A stretch of DNA of 64,000 bases from Mycobacterium colombiense (GTDB taxonomy: Bacteria; Actinomycetota; Actinomycetes; Mycobacteriales; Mycobacteriaceae), in contig NZ_QMEU01000004.1 of the NCBI RefSeq assembly GCF_003284975.1, positions 62,001 to 126,000 on the forward strand. The letters run 5' to 3'. Under the pieces are notes generated by a model. The model was not told where the DNA came from. It saw nothing but the letters and a program-made list of their open reading frames with translations, and ran no database searches. The position numbers and the translations under genes are program-made. Below, in pieces: positions 46,635 through 57,206 of this stretch. Position 1 is the stretch's first letter. Each line of letters starts with the position of its first letter.

Positions 46635-47023
46635 CTTCAGCCGATCACTGTCGCCTCTTTGGAACTTCTACGAGCGACTGCAAATGCGCATTGGGTTTCC
46701 CGCGATCTGCTTTCTCACGATTGCGGATGCCATCCAATTATTGACTCGACCGCTAATAAGCCCGAAGCGGAAAATACCCGTTCACCCGATTTACCGTGGC
46801 CTCCGATGTCGCTTTGTAGCCAGCACTGCTTGCCTTGCCGCGCGATTGCTCGCATTTGCCGCCAGCGGCACGTCGGCTAGATCCGCCGTGGCGTTCTCAT
46901 GCACGTTCCTCGACGCCAGGACCAGGACCGGGACTGCTGAGCGCTTCGGCCGCAGCGCTCCGTTTCCCGCATGGCCGGCCCGGGTATCTGGCACGCGAAA
47001 TCATTTCTGGACGGGAGAGCCAC
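46635..47023. other. 389-base stretch without a convincing gene
   Basis: Noticeably less GC-rich than the rest of the window. Open frames exist in several directions but none has a ribosome-binding site, a family motif or consistent codon usage. It could be decayed coding sequence. Confidence 0.5.
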
Positions 47024-47161
47024 GTGACCACCGCCGAACAGCCGCCGCCAGAGGGCGACGAACAACCGCCCCAAGCCACCGACGACGAAGAGGGCTCCGA
47101 CGTGGAGTCCACGGAGCCCTCTCGATCCGCGGGAAGTGAAGCTCCAACCGCGGACGAATGA
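47024..47161 (+). CDS. Possible acidic disordered microprotein
   Basis: A 45-residue frame from GTG 47024 with GGGAG seven bases upstream. It reads TTAEQPPPEGDEQPPQATDD and continues with Glu, Asp, Ser and Pro to EAPTADE; about a quarter of residues are acidic and almost none hydrophobic, so it would be intrinsically disordered. No family recognised. Could be real because of the good ribosome-binding site, or chance. Confidence 0.35.
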   Translation: MTTAEQPPPEGDEQPPQATDDEEGSDVESTEPSRSAGSEAPTADE

Positions 47162-47633
47162 GGCGCCGCCAGCCGATATGAGCGCGCGGCCCGACGGCTA
47201 TGCCTCTGCCGGTGCTGCTGGCGGGTCTGGTTAACGAGATTGATGCCAACAGCGGCGCCGCCCAATATTGCTGCGGGAAGGGCGATTTCGAGTTGTCCTG
47301 TGGATCGTCCGATTGCTCGTACAAATCCCCGCATACCCAATCGTCGCGTCGCTCCGAAGGCCATCGCATGAACCGGATCCGCTTGATTCGGTGGGCTGGG
47401 CTCCGGCCGCCGCCGGCGTGACCTGCGCCGATCGTCGAGCACCCCGGCGGCTCGAAGCCGGGATCGGCTGCCGCCGGCCACGCCCTGCGGGCGGCACAGC
47501 TTCGCATATTGGCCTTTGCAGGAACGCCATGGTTCGTGTCGTGACTGTCGCTGTGGATCCGTCCGCCGCGCGCTTTTTGGTGGCGGACATGTTCGAGTAA
47601 TGAACGGCGTGTGAATTGTGCGCGCGCCGCTTT
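47162..47633. other. 472-base stretch without a convincing gene
   Basis: Overlapping open frames on both strands lack start signals or family features. The promoter of the following DUF3349 gene must lie near its right end. Confidence 0.45.
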
Positions 47634-47653
47634 TCACCCGCTGGCGCGGGTGA
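47634..47653. promoter_or_regulatory. Hairpin/operator upstream of DUF3349 gene
   Basis: TCACCCGC and GCGGGTGA are perfect 8-base arms around TGGC, 25 bases before the GTG start at 47678. Could be an operator or a leader stem. Confidence 0.4.
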
Positions 47654-47677
47654 CACGACAGCCCTGACACTGGTGGG

Positions 47678-48103
47678 GTGACGAATACCGCCGCCTCTGC
47701 CACCGCCAACTTCTGCCGTTCGGTACTTCGCTGGCTGCGCGCCGGCTACCCCGAGGGCGTCCCCGGGCCCGACCGGGTGCCGTTGCTGGCGCTGCTGCGC
47801 AGCACCCCGTTGACCGAGGAGCAGATCGCCGAGGTGGTGCGCAACATCACCGCGGACGGATCCCCGGCGATCGCCGACGGCGTGATCGAGCGCGACGAGA
47901 TCGCCCATTTCATCTCCGACATGACGCACTACGACGCCGGGCCGGAAAACATCATCCGGGTGGCGACCACGCTGGCGGCCGTCGGGTGGCCGCTGGCCGG
48001 CATCGACGTCAGCGAGGTCATCCCCGGCGACGAATGGGGAGAGGCCGCCGAAATCGCCGCGCGCAGTGCGGCTTCCGAGAACGCGCCGGGCTTTTCCCGC
48101 TAG
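47678..48103 (+). CDS. DUF3349 family protein (Rv3046c-like)
   Basis: A 141-residue protein. FCRSVLRWLRAGYPEGVPGPDRVPLLALLR, LTEEQIAEVV and the C-terminal VATTLAAVGWPLAGID are the hallmarks of this mycobacterial helical family, in which the GYPEGVP loop is invariant. Other members in M. tuberculosis are Rv0543c and, as I recall, the equivalent gene Rv3046c (124 residues). GTG at 47678. No biochemical role established. Convergent with adhC. Confidence 0.82.
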   Translation: MTNTAASATANFCRSVLRWLRAGYPEGVPGPDRVPLLALLRSTPLTEEQIAEVVRNITADGSPAIADGVIERDEIAHFISDMTHYDAGPENIIRVATTLAAVGWPLAGIDVSEVIPGDEWGEAAEIAARSAASENAPGFSR

Positions 48104-48116
48104 GCGCTTTAGCGCC
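48103..48116. terminator. Small bidirectional stem between DUF3349 and adhC genes
   Basis: GGCGCT and AGCGCC pair around TT. It starts at the last base of the DUF3349 stop codon and lies just past the adhC stop at 48123. Weak but well placed for convergent termination. Confidence 0.4.
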
Positions 48117-48122
48117 CGCGCC

Positions 48123-49163
48123 CTACAGCTTCGAGATGTCGATGACGAAGCGGTAGCGCACGTCGCTGGCCAAGACGCGCTCGTAGGCCTCGTTGATGTA
48201 GTCGGGCTCGATCAGCTCGATTTCCGGCGTCACGTTGTGCGCGGCGCAGAAGTCCAGCATCTCCTGGGTTTCGGCGATGCCGCCGATGTTCGACCCGGAC
48301 AGGCTGCGGCGCGCCAGCGCCAGCGAGAACGCGCCCACCTCCATGGGGTGCTCGGGAATGCCCAACTCGACGAGCGTGCCGTCGACGTCGAGCAGGCTCA
48401 AATAGTCGTTGAGGTTCAGGTTCGCCGAGACGGTGTTCAGGATCAGGTCGAAGCTGTTGCGCAGCTCCTTGAAGGTCTCCCGCTCGGCGGTGGCGTAGTA
48501 GTGCTTGGCACCGAGTCGCAGACCGTCTTCCATCTTCTTCAGCGACTGCGACAGCACCGTCACCTCGGCGCCCATCGCCGCGCCGAGCTTGACGCCCATG
48601 TGGCCCAGCCCGCCCAGGCCGATGATCGCCAGGCGGGTGTCCGGGCCGACCTTCCAGTGCCGCAGCGGCGAGAACAGCGTGATGCCCGCGCACAGCAGCG
48701 GCGCCGCCTTGTCCAGCGGCAATGAGTCGGGGATGTGCAGGACGAAGTTCTCGTCGACGACGATCGCCTGGCTGTAACCGCCCTGGGTGATCGTGCCGTC
48801 CTTGTCGGTGGCGTTGTAGGTGAAGGTCGTGCCCCGGCTGCAGTACTGCTCCAGGCCGGCCTGACAACTGCGGCACTGACCGCAGGAGTTCACCATGCAG
48901 CCCACCCCGACGTGGTCGCCCACCTTGTGCTTGGTGACCGCGGAGCCCACCGCGGTGACTACGCCGGCGATCTCGTGGCCGACGACCAGCGGGTAACTTG
49001 GTGTGCCCCATTCGCCTTTGGCCGTGTGGATGTCGGAGTGGCAGATTCCGGCGAACTTGATGTCGATCGCCACGTCGTGCGGACCCGGCTCACGCCGCTC
49101 GATTGTTGTCTTGGTCAGCGGTGCGGTCGGCGAGGTGGCCGCGTACGCCGAAACTGTGCTCAT
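48123..49163 (-). CDS. adhC: NADP-dependent zinc alcohol dehydrogenase AdhC
   Basis: A 346-residue medium-chain dehydrogenase, same length as H37Rv AdhC from ATG 49163 ([12 protein letters not shown]). The catalytic zinc site is [13 protein letters not shown] with GHEIAG; the structural zinc cysteines are in [16 protein letters not shown]; the Rossmann loop is [14 protein letters not shown]. It is of the cinnamyl-alcohol/aldehyde reductase type. A longer frame to 49247 adds unrelated residues. Confidence 0.95.
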   Translation of the reverse strand: MSTVSAYAATSPTAPLTKTTIERREPGPHDVAIDIKFAGICHSDIHTAKGEWGTPSYPLVVGHEIAGVVTAVGSAVTKHKVGDHVGVGCMVNSCGQCRSCQAGLEQYCSRGTTFTYNATDKDGTITQGGYSQAIVVDENFVLHIPDSLPLDKAAPLLCAGITLFSPLRHWKVGPDTRLAIIGLGGLGHMGVKLGAAMGAEVTVLSQSLKKMEDGLRLGAKHYYATAERETFKELRNSFDLILNTVSANLNLNDYLSLLDVDGTLVELGIPEHPMEVGAFSLALARRSLSGSNIGGIAETQEMLDFCAAHNVTPEIELIEPDYINEAYERVLASDVRYRFVIDISKL

Positions 49164-49280
49164 GAAAGTCCCTCTTCGATTCGATACGTCATCAAGAAGT
49201 TTAGCTAGGGTAATAGTTCTTCCGCCATCCGAGGCGGCGAACATCACCTTATGGCGAGGAGTGCGTACCGCCGGTCGCCG

Positions 49281-50375
49281 TCAGTTGATCGGGGCGTTCA
49301 CCAGGCGCAGGTCATCGACGATACCGCGGGCCGCGATCAGGCCCTCACCGGTTTGCCAGATCTCGTCGTTGACGACGTAGACCCGGTTGTCGTGGTTGGC
49401 CGACAGCTTGCGCCACGGGTTGCTGTCCAGGATCGTCGCGGCCCGGTCGGCGGCGGCCGGGGTGGCGCAGGACACGTACACCACGTCGGCGTCGGCGACC
49501 GAAAGGTCCGGATTCTTCGCCAGGTCCGCGTCGGAGGAGCCGATCTCGATGTAGGGCTGGTCGGTGAACCGCTGCGAGGCGGGCCGGTCGACGCCGACCG
49601 CGCCGAGCACGCTGGCCGGGAAGTTGTTGGCGCCGTAGACCCGGATGGTGCCGGCCGTCAGCTGCACGATCGACGCCTGATAGTGGGAGGCGTCGTGGCG
49701 CGCGCCGACCTCGGTCGTCCGCTGCGAGAACCCGGTGATCAGCCCGTCCGCCGCGCCGCCGCGGCCGGTGGCGGCTCCGACGGCGCGCAGGTTGTCCCGC
49801 CAGGCCGCGCCCGGTGCGGCGGTGAACACCGTCGGGGCGATCGGGGCCAGCTGCGGATACAGCGTCGGGGTCAACGCCTGCGAGCCCAGGATCAGATCGG
49901 GGTGGGCGGCCGTGATCGCCTGCACGTCCGGGTGGGAGCGGGTGCCGACACCGGGCACGCCGTGCACCGCGGCGCCCAGATAGGCGGGCTGGCTCGAGGA
50001 ACCGTCCGGCAGCGCGGCGCCGACCACCCGCGCTTGCAGGCCCAGCGCGCACAGCGTGTCGAGCTGGTCGCCGGAGAGCACCACGATGCGCTGGGGATCG
50101 GCGGGCACCTGCACGATGTCCGGGGCGACGCCCGCCGCGTTGCGCGCCTGGCGCTTGGCCGGGCCCGGGTCGGCCTCGGCGGCGTCCCGCGCGCACGACT
50201 CGTCGGGCCGGCGGTCGTTTCCGAGCACGCCGGCGCCGGCGATCTGGGTGGTGGGCGTGACGAGCGAACGGGTCGTCTGCCCGGCGGGCGTGTCGGATCC
50301 GCAGCCGCCGCAGGCCAGGATGACCGCCGCCGTCGCCGCGGTCAGCTGGACGGGTCTGATCACGCCGAACAACAC
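49281..50375 (-). CDS. fecB: Iron(III)-dicitrate-type periplasmic binding lipoprotein FecB
   Basis: A 364-residue class III substrate-binding protein (H37Rv FecB is 359). The leader ends at a lipobox-like LACGGC, with either cysteine possible. PQRIVVLSGDQLDTLCALGL, HPDLILGSQAL and the C-terminal NDEIWQTGEGLIAARGIVDDL follow the family fold. In M. tuberculosis FecB binds siderophore and is linked to cell-wall integrity. Start GTG 50375 or GTG 50363. Divergent from ctaD across the repeat-bearing intergenic region. Confidence 0.93.
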   Translation of the reverse strand: MLFGVIRPVQLTAATAAVILACGGCGSDTPAGQTTRSLVTPTTQIAGAGVLGNDRRPDESCARDAAEADPGPAKRQARNAAGVAPDIVQVPADPQRIVVLSGDQLDTLCALGLQARVVGAALPDGSSSQPAYLGAAVHGVPGVGTRSHPDVQAITAAHPDLILGSQALTPTLYPQLAPIAPTVFTAAPGAAWRDNLRAVGAATGRGGAADGLITGFSQRTTEVGARHDASHYQASIVQLTAGTIRVYGANNFPASVLGAVGVDRPASQRFTDQPYIEIGSSDADLAKNPDLSVADADVVYVSCATPAAADRAATILDSNPWRKLSANHDNRVYVVNDEIWQTGEGLIAARGIVDDLRLVNAPIN

Positions 50376-50401
50376 CCGTCAGACGCTAACATCCGGCCAG
50401 C

Positions 50402-50449
50402 GTGGCGATCGCGAGCGCGGCGGAGCCGGGCGAAGCGGGTCGCCACGAT
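50402..50449 (+). repeat. 48-bp hairpin repeat, copy 1
   Basis: Tandem with copy 2 at a period of 56 bases; I see no difference between the two 48-base units. Ends GTGGCGA and TCGCCAC can pair, with an inner GGC-GGA-GCC mini-stem. Lies between fecB and ctaD. Confidence 0.75.
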
Positions 50450-50457
50450 TCGGCCAG

Positions 50458-50505
50458 GTGGCGATCGCGAGCGCGGCGGAGCCGGGCGAAGCGGGTCGCC
50501 ACGAT
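50458..50505 (+). repeat. 48-bp hairpin repeat, copy 2
   Basis: Same sequence and orientation as copy 1, eight bases after it. A diverged third copy is at 23944-23991. Confidence 0.75.
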
Positions 50506-50662
50506 CAGCCCCGCGCACAGCCGCGCCGACGGGCGGGCCGCGCCGGTGCGCCGTTTACGACAGTTTGTAGGACCAGCCCTGACGTCGTCATGATCGACGG
50601 CTAAGATTCGTCTCAATACCGATTTTTGGGCCAGTGTCCGATCTGGATGTTTGGAGAAGCTG

Positions 50663-52423
50663 TTGACAGCCGAAGCGCCCCCCTTGGGACAACTCGAGGC
50701 CGTTCGTCCGTATCCGGACCGGATGGGCCCCAAAGGGAACCTCGTCTACAAACTGATCACGACGACCGATCACAAGCTGATCGGCATCATGTACACGGTC
50801 ACCTGCTTCGCCTTCTTCTTCATGGGCGGGCTGATGGCGTTGCTGATGCGCACCGAGCTGGCCGCTCCCGGGCTGCAGTTCCTGTCGAACGAGCAGTTCA
50901 ACCAGTTGTTCACCATGCACGGCACGATCATGCTGCTGCTCTATGCCACCCCGGTGGTGTTCGGTTTCGCCAACCTGGTGCTGCCGTTGCAGATCGGTGC
51001 GCCCGACGTGGCCTTCCCGCGGCTGAACGCCTTCTCGTACTGGCTGTTCCTGTTCGGCGGGCTGATCGCGGCCTCCGGCTTCATCGTCCCGGGTGGGGCC
51101 GCCGACTTCGGCTGGACCGCCTACACGCCGCTGTCCGACGCCGTGCACTCGCCCGGCGCCGGGGGAGACCTGTGGATCACCGGCCTGATCGTCGCCGGTC
51201 TGGGCACCATCCTGGGCGCGGTCAACATGATCACCACCGTGGTGTGCATGCGCGCGCCCGGCATGACGATGTTCCGGATGCCGATCTTCACCTGGAACAT
51301 CCTGGTGACCTCGATCCTGATCCTGATCGCCTTCCCGATCCTGACCGCGGCGCTGTTCGGGCTGGCCGCCGACCGACATCTGGGCGCCCATGTCTATGAC
51401 GCCGCCAACGGCGGAGTCTTGTTGTGGCAACACTTGTTCTGGTTCTTCGGGCACCCCGAGGTGTACATCATCGCGTTGCCGTTCTTCGGCATCGTCACCG
51501 AGATCATCCCGGTGTTCTCGCGCAAGCCGGTGTTCGGTTACACCACGCTGGTGTACGCGACCCTGTCGATCGCCGCCCTGTCGGTCGCGGTGTGGGCGCA
51601 CCACATGTTCGCCACCGGAGCCGTTCTGCTGCCGTTCTTCTCGTTCATGACGTATCTGATCGCGGTGCCGACGGGGATCAAGTTCTTCAACTGGATCGGC
51701 ACGATGTGGAAGGGGCAGATCACCTTCGAGACGCCGATGCTGTTCTCGGTCGGCTTCCTGATCACCTTCCTGCTGGGTGGTCTGACCGGCGTGATGCTGG
51801 CCAGCCCGCCGCTGGACTTCCACGTCACCGACAGCTATTTCGTGGTCGCGCACTTCCACTACGTGTTGTTCGGCACCATCGTGTTCGCCACCTACGCCGG
51901 CATCTACTTCTGGTTCCCGAAGATGACCGGCCGGCTGCTCGACGAGCGGCTGGGCAAGCTGCACTTCTGGCTGACGTTCATCGGGTTCCACACCACGTTC
52001 CTGGTGCAGCACTGGCTGGGTGACCTGGGCATGCCGCGCCGCTACGCGGACTACCTGCCCAGCGACGGCTTCCAGCCCTACAACGTCGCCTCGACGGTCG
52101 GCGCCTTCATCCTGGGCGCGTCGATGTTCCCGTTCGTCTGGAACGTCTTCAAGAGCTGGCGTTACGGCGAGGTCGTCACGGTCGACGACCCGTGGGGGTA
52201 TGGCAACTCCCTGGAATGGGCGACCAGCTGCCCGCCGCCGCGGCACAACTTCACCGAGCTGCCCCGAATCCGTTCGGAGCGCCCCGCATTCGAGTTGCAC
52301 TACCCCCACATGGTGGAGCGGCTGCGCGCCGAGGCCCATGTGGGCCGCCATGCCACGGCTCTCGAATCACCGAAGGGCTTCGGCCCACGAACCGAACCCG
52401 ATCGCTCAACTCCTGCGCAGTAG
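50663..52423 (+). CDS. ctaD: Cytochrome c oxidase subunit I (aa3-type)
   Basis: A 586-residue, 12-helix subunit of the terminal oxidase in the plasma membrane. The copper B region is [14 protein letters not shown] with the cross-linked His-Tyr, then WAHHMF. The heme ligands are in [10 protein letters not shown] and [11 protein letters not shown], and the K-channel lysine is in PTGIKFFNW. The TTG at 50663 gives [13 protein letters not shown], as in the M. tuberculosis protein, and has GGAG upstream. The C-terminal 30 residues are hydrophilic. serB2 starts 15 bases after its stop. Confidence 0.97.
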   Translation: MTAEAPPLGQLEAVRPYPDRMGPKGNLVYKLITTTDHKLIGIMYTVTCFAFFFMGGLMALLMRTELAAPGLQFLSNEQFNQLFTMHGTIMLLLYATPVVFGFANLVLPLQIGAPDVAFPRLNAFSYWLFLFGGLIAASGFIVPGGAADFGWTAYTPLSDAVHSPGAGGDLWITGLIVAGLGTILGAVNMITTVVCMRAPGMTMFRMPIFTWNILVTSILILIAFPILTAALFGLAADRHLGAHVYDAANGGVLLWQHLFWFFGHPEVYIIALPFFGIVTEIIPVFSRKPVFGYTTLVYATLSIAALSVAVWAHHMFATGAVLLPFFSFMTYLIAVPTGIKFFNWIGTMWKGQITFETPMLFSVGFLITFLLGGLTGVMLASPPLDFHVTDSYFVVAHFHYVLFGTIVFATYAGIYFWFPKMTGRLLDERLGKLHFWLTFIGFHTTFLVQHWLGDLGMPRRYADYLPSDGFQPYNVASTVGAFILGASMFPFVWNVFKSWRYGEVVTVDDPWGYGNSLEWATSCPPPRHNFTELPRIRSERPAFELHYPHMVERLRAEAHVGRHATALESPKGFGPRTEPDRSTPAQ

Positions 52424-53680
<1,257 letters not shown>

Positions 53681-53748
53681 CGACCCGGCAGGTGTTCGGG
53701 CGCCGCAGTACGGCACGATGGTCGGGTGCCCGAAGACGGAAGCCGGAG

Positions 53749-54624
53749 GTGAATCCCGAGGAGTCGAGAGACTCCGCGGGTCGAGCCGACCAGACGGTGG
53801 AGGAAGCCGACCCCGATCTGCTGCTCGATTTCAGGCAGGTATCGCTGAAGCGGGGCGGCAACGTGTTGGTCGGGCCGCTGGACTGGGCGGTCGAACTCGA
53901 CGAACGCTGGGTGATCGTCGGGCCCAACGGGGCGGGCAAGACCTCGCTGCTGCGGATCGCCGCAGCGGCCGAACATCCCTCGTCCGGCGTCGCTTTCGTG
54001 CTCGGTGAGCGGCTGGGCCGGGTCGACGTTACCGAGCTGCGCTCCCGGATCGGGCTGAGCTCCTCGGCCCTGGCGCAGCGGATCCCCACCGACGAGGTGG
54101 TGCGCGATCTCGTCGTCTCGGCCGGTTACGCGGTGCTGGGCAGGTGGCGGGAGCGCTACGAGGACGTCGACTACCAACGCGCGATCGACATGCTGGAGAG
54201 CCTGGGCGCCGAGCACCTGGCGGCCCGCACCTACGGGACGTTGTCGGAGGGCGAGCGCAAGCGGGTGCTGATCGCGCGCGCGCTGATGACCGACCCCGAG
54301 CTGCTGCTGCTCGACGAGCCCGCCGCCGGCCTGGACCTGGGCGGGCGCGAGGAGCTGGTCGCCCGGCTGGCCGACCTGGCCGCCGACCCGGACGCGCCCG
54401 CGCTGGTGCTGGTCACCCACCATGTGGAGGAGATACCGCCGGGGTTCAGCCACTGCATGCTGCTCTCGGAGGCTGAGGTTGTCGCCGCGGGCCTGCTGAC
54501 CGACGTGCTGACCGCCGAGAATCTGTCCACCGCGTTCGGCCAGGCGATCGCCCTCGACGTCGTCGACGGGCGCTATTTCGCCCGGCGGGTCCGGACCCGA
54601 GCAGCCCACCGGAGGCCGTTATGA
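53749..54624 (+). CDS. ABC transporter ATP-binding protein (Rv3041c-like)
   Basis: A 291-residue ATPase. Walker A is GPNGAGKTS, the signature is [10 protein letters not shown], Walker B is [13 protein letters not shown] and the H-loop is VTHHVEEIP. No permease gene is adjacent, so it is either an orphan importer ATPase or partner to a distant permease. GTG at 53749 was chosen; the frame is open back to 53692. Its stop overlaps the NUDIX start (ATGA). Confidence 0.9.
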   Translation: MNPEESRDSAGRADQTVEEADPDLLLDFRQVSLKRGGNVLVGPLDWAVELDERWVIVGPNGAGKTSLLRIAAAAEHPSSGVAFVLGERLGRVDVTELRSRIGLSSSALAQRIPTDEVVRDLVVSAGYAVLGRWRERYEDVDYQRAIDMLESLGAEHLAARTYGTLSEGERKRVLIARALMTDPELLLLDEPAAGLDLGGREELVARLADLAADPDAPALVLVTHHVEEIPPGFSHCMLLSEAEVVAAGLLTDVLTAENLSTAFGQAIALDVVDGRYFARRVRTRAAHRRPL

Positions 54625-55463
54625 CGTCACCCGACGAAGCCCCGCTGATCGCACGGCCGGCCGCCACCGTGATGCTGGTCCGCGACGATCCGGCCGGCTC
54701 ACAAACCGGGCTAGCGGTTTTCTTGATGCGCAGGCACGCGAAAATGGAATTCGCCGCGGGGACGATGGTGTTCCCCGGCGGCGGTGTGGACGAACGCGAC
54801 CGAAACGCCGATATCGCGTGGGCCGGCCCGCCGCCGCAATGGTGGGCGCAGCGCTTCGGCATCGAACCCGACCTGGCCGAGGCACTGGTCTGCGCCGCGG
54901 CACGCGAGACGTTCGAGGAGTCGGGGGTGCTGTTCGCCGGGCCGGCGGGTCAGGCCGTTTCGGCGCCGAACAGCATCGTCGACGACGCCTCGGTCTACGG
55001 CAAGGCCCGCCGCGCGCTGGCCGACGGCACGTTGTCCTTCGCGGACTTCCTGCGCCGGGAGAACCTGGAGCTGCGCTCGGATCTGTTGCGGCCGTGGGCC
55101 AACTGGGTCACGCCGGAGGCCGAGCGCACCCGGCGCTACGACACCTACTTCTTCGTGGGCGCCCTGCCGCGGGGGCAGCGTGCCGACGGCGACAACACCG
55201 AATCCGACCGGGCGGGCTGGACGACACCGGAGGCCGCGATCGACGACTTCACGGCCGGCCGCAGTTTCTTGCTGCCCCCGACCTGGACGCAGCTGGACTC
55301 GCTGGCGGGCCGGACGGTCGCCGAGGTGCTGGCCGTCGAACGCCAGATCGTGCCCGTGCAGCCGCACCTGGAGATCCAGGGCGACAACTGGGTGTTCGAG
55401 TTCTTCGACTCCGACCGCTACCACCGGGCGCGGGAAGCGGGTGGCCTGGGGTGGCGGCATTGA
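54621..55463 (+). CDS. NUDIX hydrolase with split Nudix box, NUDT19-like (Rv3040c-like)
   Basis: A 280-residue NUDIX protein. The box starts [10 protein letters not shown] but the REUxEE helix ([12 protein letters not shown]) comes only about 40 residues later, so the motif is interrupted by an insertion as in NUDT19-type CoA and acyl-CoA diphosphatases. A C-terminal helical part with [14 protein letters not shown] follows. Neighbouring echA17 also fits CoA chemistry. ATG at 54621 overlaps the ABC stop. Confidence 0.85.
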   Translation: MTSPDEAPLIARPAATVMLVRDDPAGSQTGLAVFLMRRHAKMEFAAGTMVFPGGGVDERDRNADIAWAGPPPQWWAQRFGIEPDLAEALVCAAARETFEESGVLFAGPAGQAVSAPNSIVDDASVYGKARRALADGTLSFADFLRRENLELRSDLLRPWANWVTPEAERTRRYDTYFFVGALPRGQRADGDNTESDRAGWTTPEAAIDDFTAGRSFLLPPTWTQLDSLAGRTVAEVLAVERQIVPVQPHLEIQGDNWVFEFFDSDRYHRAREAGGLGWRH

Positions 55464-56224
55464 GCGAGTTCGTCAGCGTGGTGGTCAGCGACGGCTCCCA
55501 AGACGCCGGGCTGGCCATGTTGCTGCTGTCGCGGCCCCCGACGAATGCGATGACCCGCCAGGTGTATCGGGAGGTCGTCGCGGCGGCCGAGGAGCTGGGG
55601 CGGCGTGACGACGTCGCCGTGGTGATCCTGTTCGGCGGCCACGAGATCTTCTCCGCCGGCGACGACATGCCCGAGCTGCGGACGCTGCGGGGCGCCGAGG
55701 CCGACAGCGTGGCCCGGGTGCGCCAAGAAGCCGTCGACGCCGTCGCGGCGATCCCCAAGCCGACGGTGGCCGCGATCACCGGATACGCGCTGGGCGCCGG
55801 TCTCACGCTGGCCCTGGCCGCCGACTGGCGGATCAGCGGGGACAACGTGAAGTTCGGCGCGACCGAAATCCTGGCCGGCCTGGTGCCCGGCGGCGATGCA
55901 ATGACCCGCCTGACCCGGGCGGCCGGCGCGAGCAAGGCCAAGGAGCTGGTGTTCAGCGGCCGGTTTTTCGACGCCGAAGAGGCGCTGGCGCTGGGCCTCA
56001 TCGACGAAATGGTGGCGCCCGACGATGTCTATGACGCCGCCGCGCGGTGGGCGCGCCGTTTTCTCGACGGACCGCGGCACGCGCTGGCCGCCGCCAAGGC
56101 CGGGATCAACGACGTCTTCGACCTGGGACTGCCCGAGCGGCTCGCCGCCGAACGCCGCCGCTACGTCGAGGTGTTCTCCGCTGGTCAGGGCGGTGGCGAT
56201 CGGACGGATCCCGGCGGCCGTTAG
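55460..56224 (+). CDS. echA17: Enoyl-CoA hydratase family protein EchA17
   Basis: A 254-residue crotonase-fold enzyme, exactly the H37Rv length from TTG 55460 ([15 protein letters not shown]), whose TTG overlaps the NUDIX stop. Oxyanion loops: [14 protein letters not shown] and [18 protein letters not shown]. The first catalytic glutamate is in [10 protein letters not shown]; the second position carries glycine/aspartate ([10 protein letters not shown]). A GTG at 55451 is an alternative start with longer overlap. Confidence 0.92.
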   Translation: MSEFVSVVVSDGSQDAGLAMLLLSRPPTNAMTRQVYREVVAAAEELGRRDDVAVVILFGGHEIFSAGDDMPELRTLRGAEADSVARVRQEAVDAVAAIPKPTVAAITGYALGAGLTLALAADWRISGDNVKFGATEILAGLVPGGDAMTRLTRAAGASKAKELVFSGRFFDAEEALALGLIDEMVAPDDVYDAAARWARRFLDGPRHALAAAKAGINDVFDLGLPERLAAERRRYVEVFSAGQGGGDRTDPGGR

Positions 56225-56234
56225 GCTGCCCTGC

Positions 56235-57206
56235 ATGACCAGTTCGACCGACGCCGTTCCGACGCCCCACGCCACCGCCGAGCAGGTGGAAGCCGCCCGG
56301 CACGACAGCAAGCTGGCCCAGGTGCTCTACCACGACTGGGAAGCCGAGACCTACGACGACAAGTGGTCGATCTCCTATGACCAGCGCTGCATCGACTACG
56401 CGCGGGGCCGCTTCGACGCCATCGTGCCGGACGAGGTGCTGCGCGAGCTGCCCTACGACCGGGCCCTCGAATTGGGCTGCGGCACCGGGTTTTTCCTGCT
56501 CAACCTGATCCAATCCGGGGTGGCCCGGCGCGGATCGGTGACCGACCTGTCGCCGGGCATGGTCAAGGTCGCCACCCGCAACGGGCAGTCCCTGGGCCTC
56601 GACATCGACGGCCGGGTCGCCGACGCCGAGGGCATCCCGTACGAGGACAACACCTTCGACCTTGTCGTCGGCCACGCCGTGCTGCACCACATCCCCGACG
56701 TGGAGCTGTCGCTGCGCGAGGTGATCCGGGTGCTGCGCCCGGGCGGCCGGTTCGTCTTCGCCGGCGAGCCGACCAGCGCCGGCGACGTCTACGCCCGCGA
56801 GCTGTCCACCCTGACCTGGCGCATCGCCACCAACGTCACCAAGCTGCCCGGCCTGGGCAGCTGGCGGCGCCCGCAGGCCGAGCTCGACGAATCCTCCCGC
56901 GCCGCGGCCCTGGAGGCCATCGTCGACCTGCACACCTTCACCCCGGGCGACCTGGAGCGGATGGCCGCCAACGCCGGGGCCGCCCAGGTGCGGACCGTCA
57001 GCGAGGAGTTCACCGCCGCGATGTTCGGCTGGCCGGTGCGCACCTTCGAGGCGTCGGTGCCGCCCGGGCGGCTGGGCTGGGGCTGGGCGAAGTTCGCCTT
57101 CAACGGCTGGAAGACGCTGAGCTGGGTGGACGCCAACGTGTGGCGCCGCGTGGTGCCGAAGGGCTGGTTCTACAACGTGATGGTGACCGGGGTCAAACCC
57201 TCCTGA
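56235..57206 (+). CDS. SAM-dependent methyltransferase (Rv3038c-like)
   Basis: A 323-residue class I methyltransferase. The SAM loop is LELGCGTGFFLLNL, acid residues follow in SVTDLSPGMVKVA, and the mid-motifs are ADAEGIPYEDNTFDLVVGHAVLHHIP and LRPGGRFVFAGEP. The last 90 residues form an unassigned tail with WAKFAFNGWKTL. ATG at 56235, ten bases after the echA17 stop. Substrate unknown. It is coupled to the THUMP-like gene. Confidence 0.88.
   Translation: MTSSTDAVPTPHATAEQVEAARHDSKLAQVLYHDWEAETYDDKWSISYDQRCIDYARGRFDAIVPDEVLRELPYDRALELGCGTGFFLLNLIQSGVARRGSVTDLSPGMVKVATRNGQSLGLDIDGRVADAEGIPYEDNTFDLVVGHAVLHHIPDVELSLREVIRVLRPGGRFVFAGEPTSAGDVYARELSTLTWRIATNVTKLPGLGSWRRPQAELDESSRAAALEAIVDLHTFTPGDLERMAANAGAAQVRTVSEEFTAAMFGWPVRTFEASVPPGRLGWGWAKFAFNGWKTLSWVDANVWRRVVPKGWFYNVMVTGVKPS

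Noticed and set aside
50376-50530. Tandem repeats as a short CRISPR array or as coding sequence
   Set aside because: Only two units with an 8-base gap, no varying spacers and no cas genes; peptides from this DNA merely repeat LRRARDRH-like strings.
57140-57202. GTG 57140 as start of the THUMP-like protein
   Set aside because: It would overlap the methyltransferase by 67 bases and add residues unlike the family start; the coupled CTG 57203 fits better, though it is not proven.
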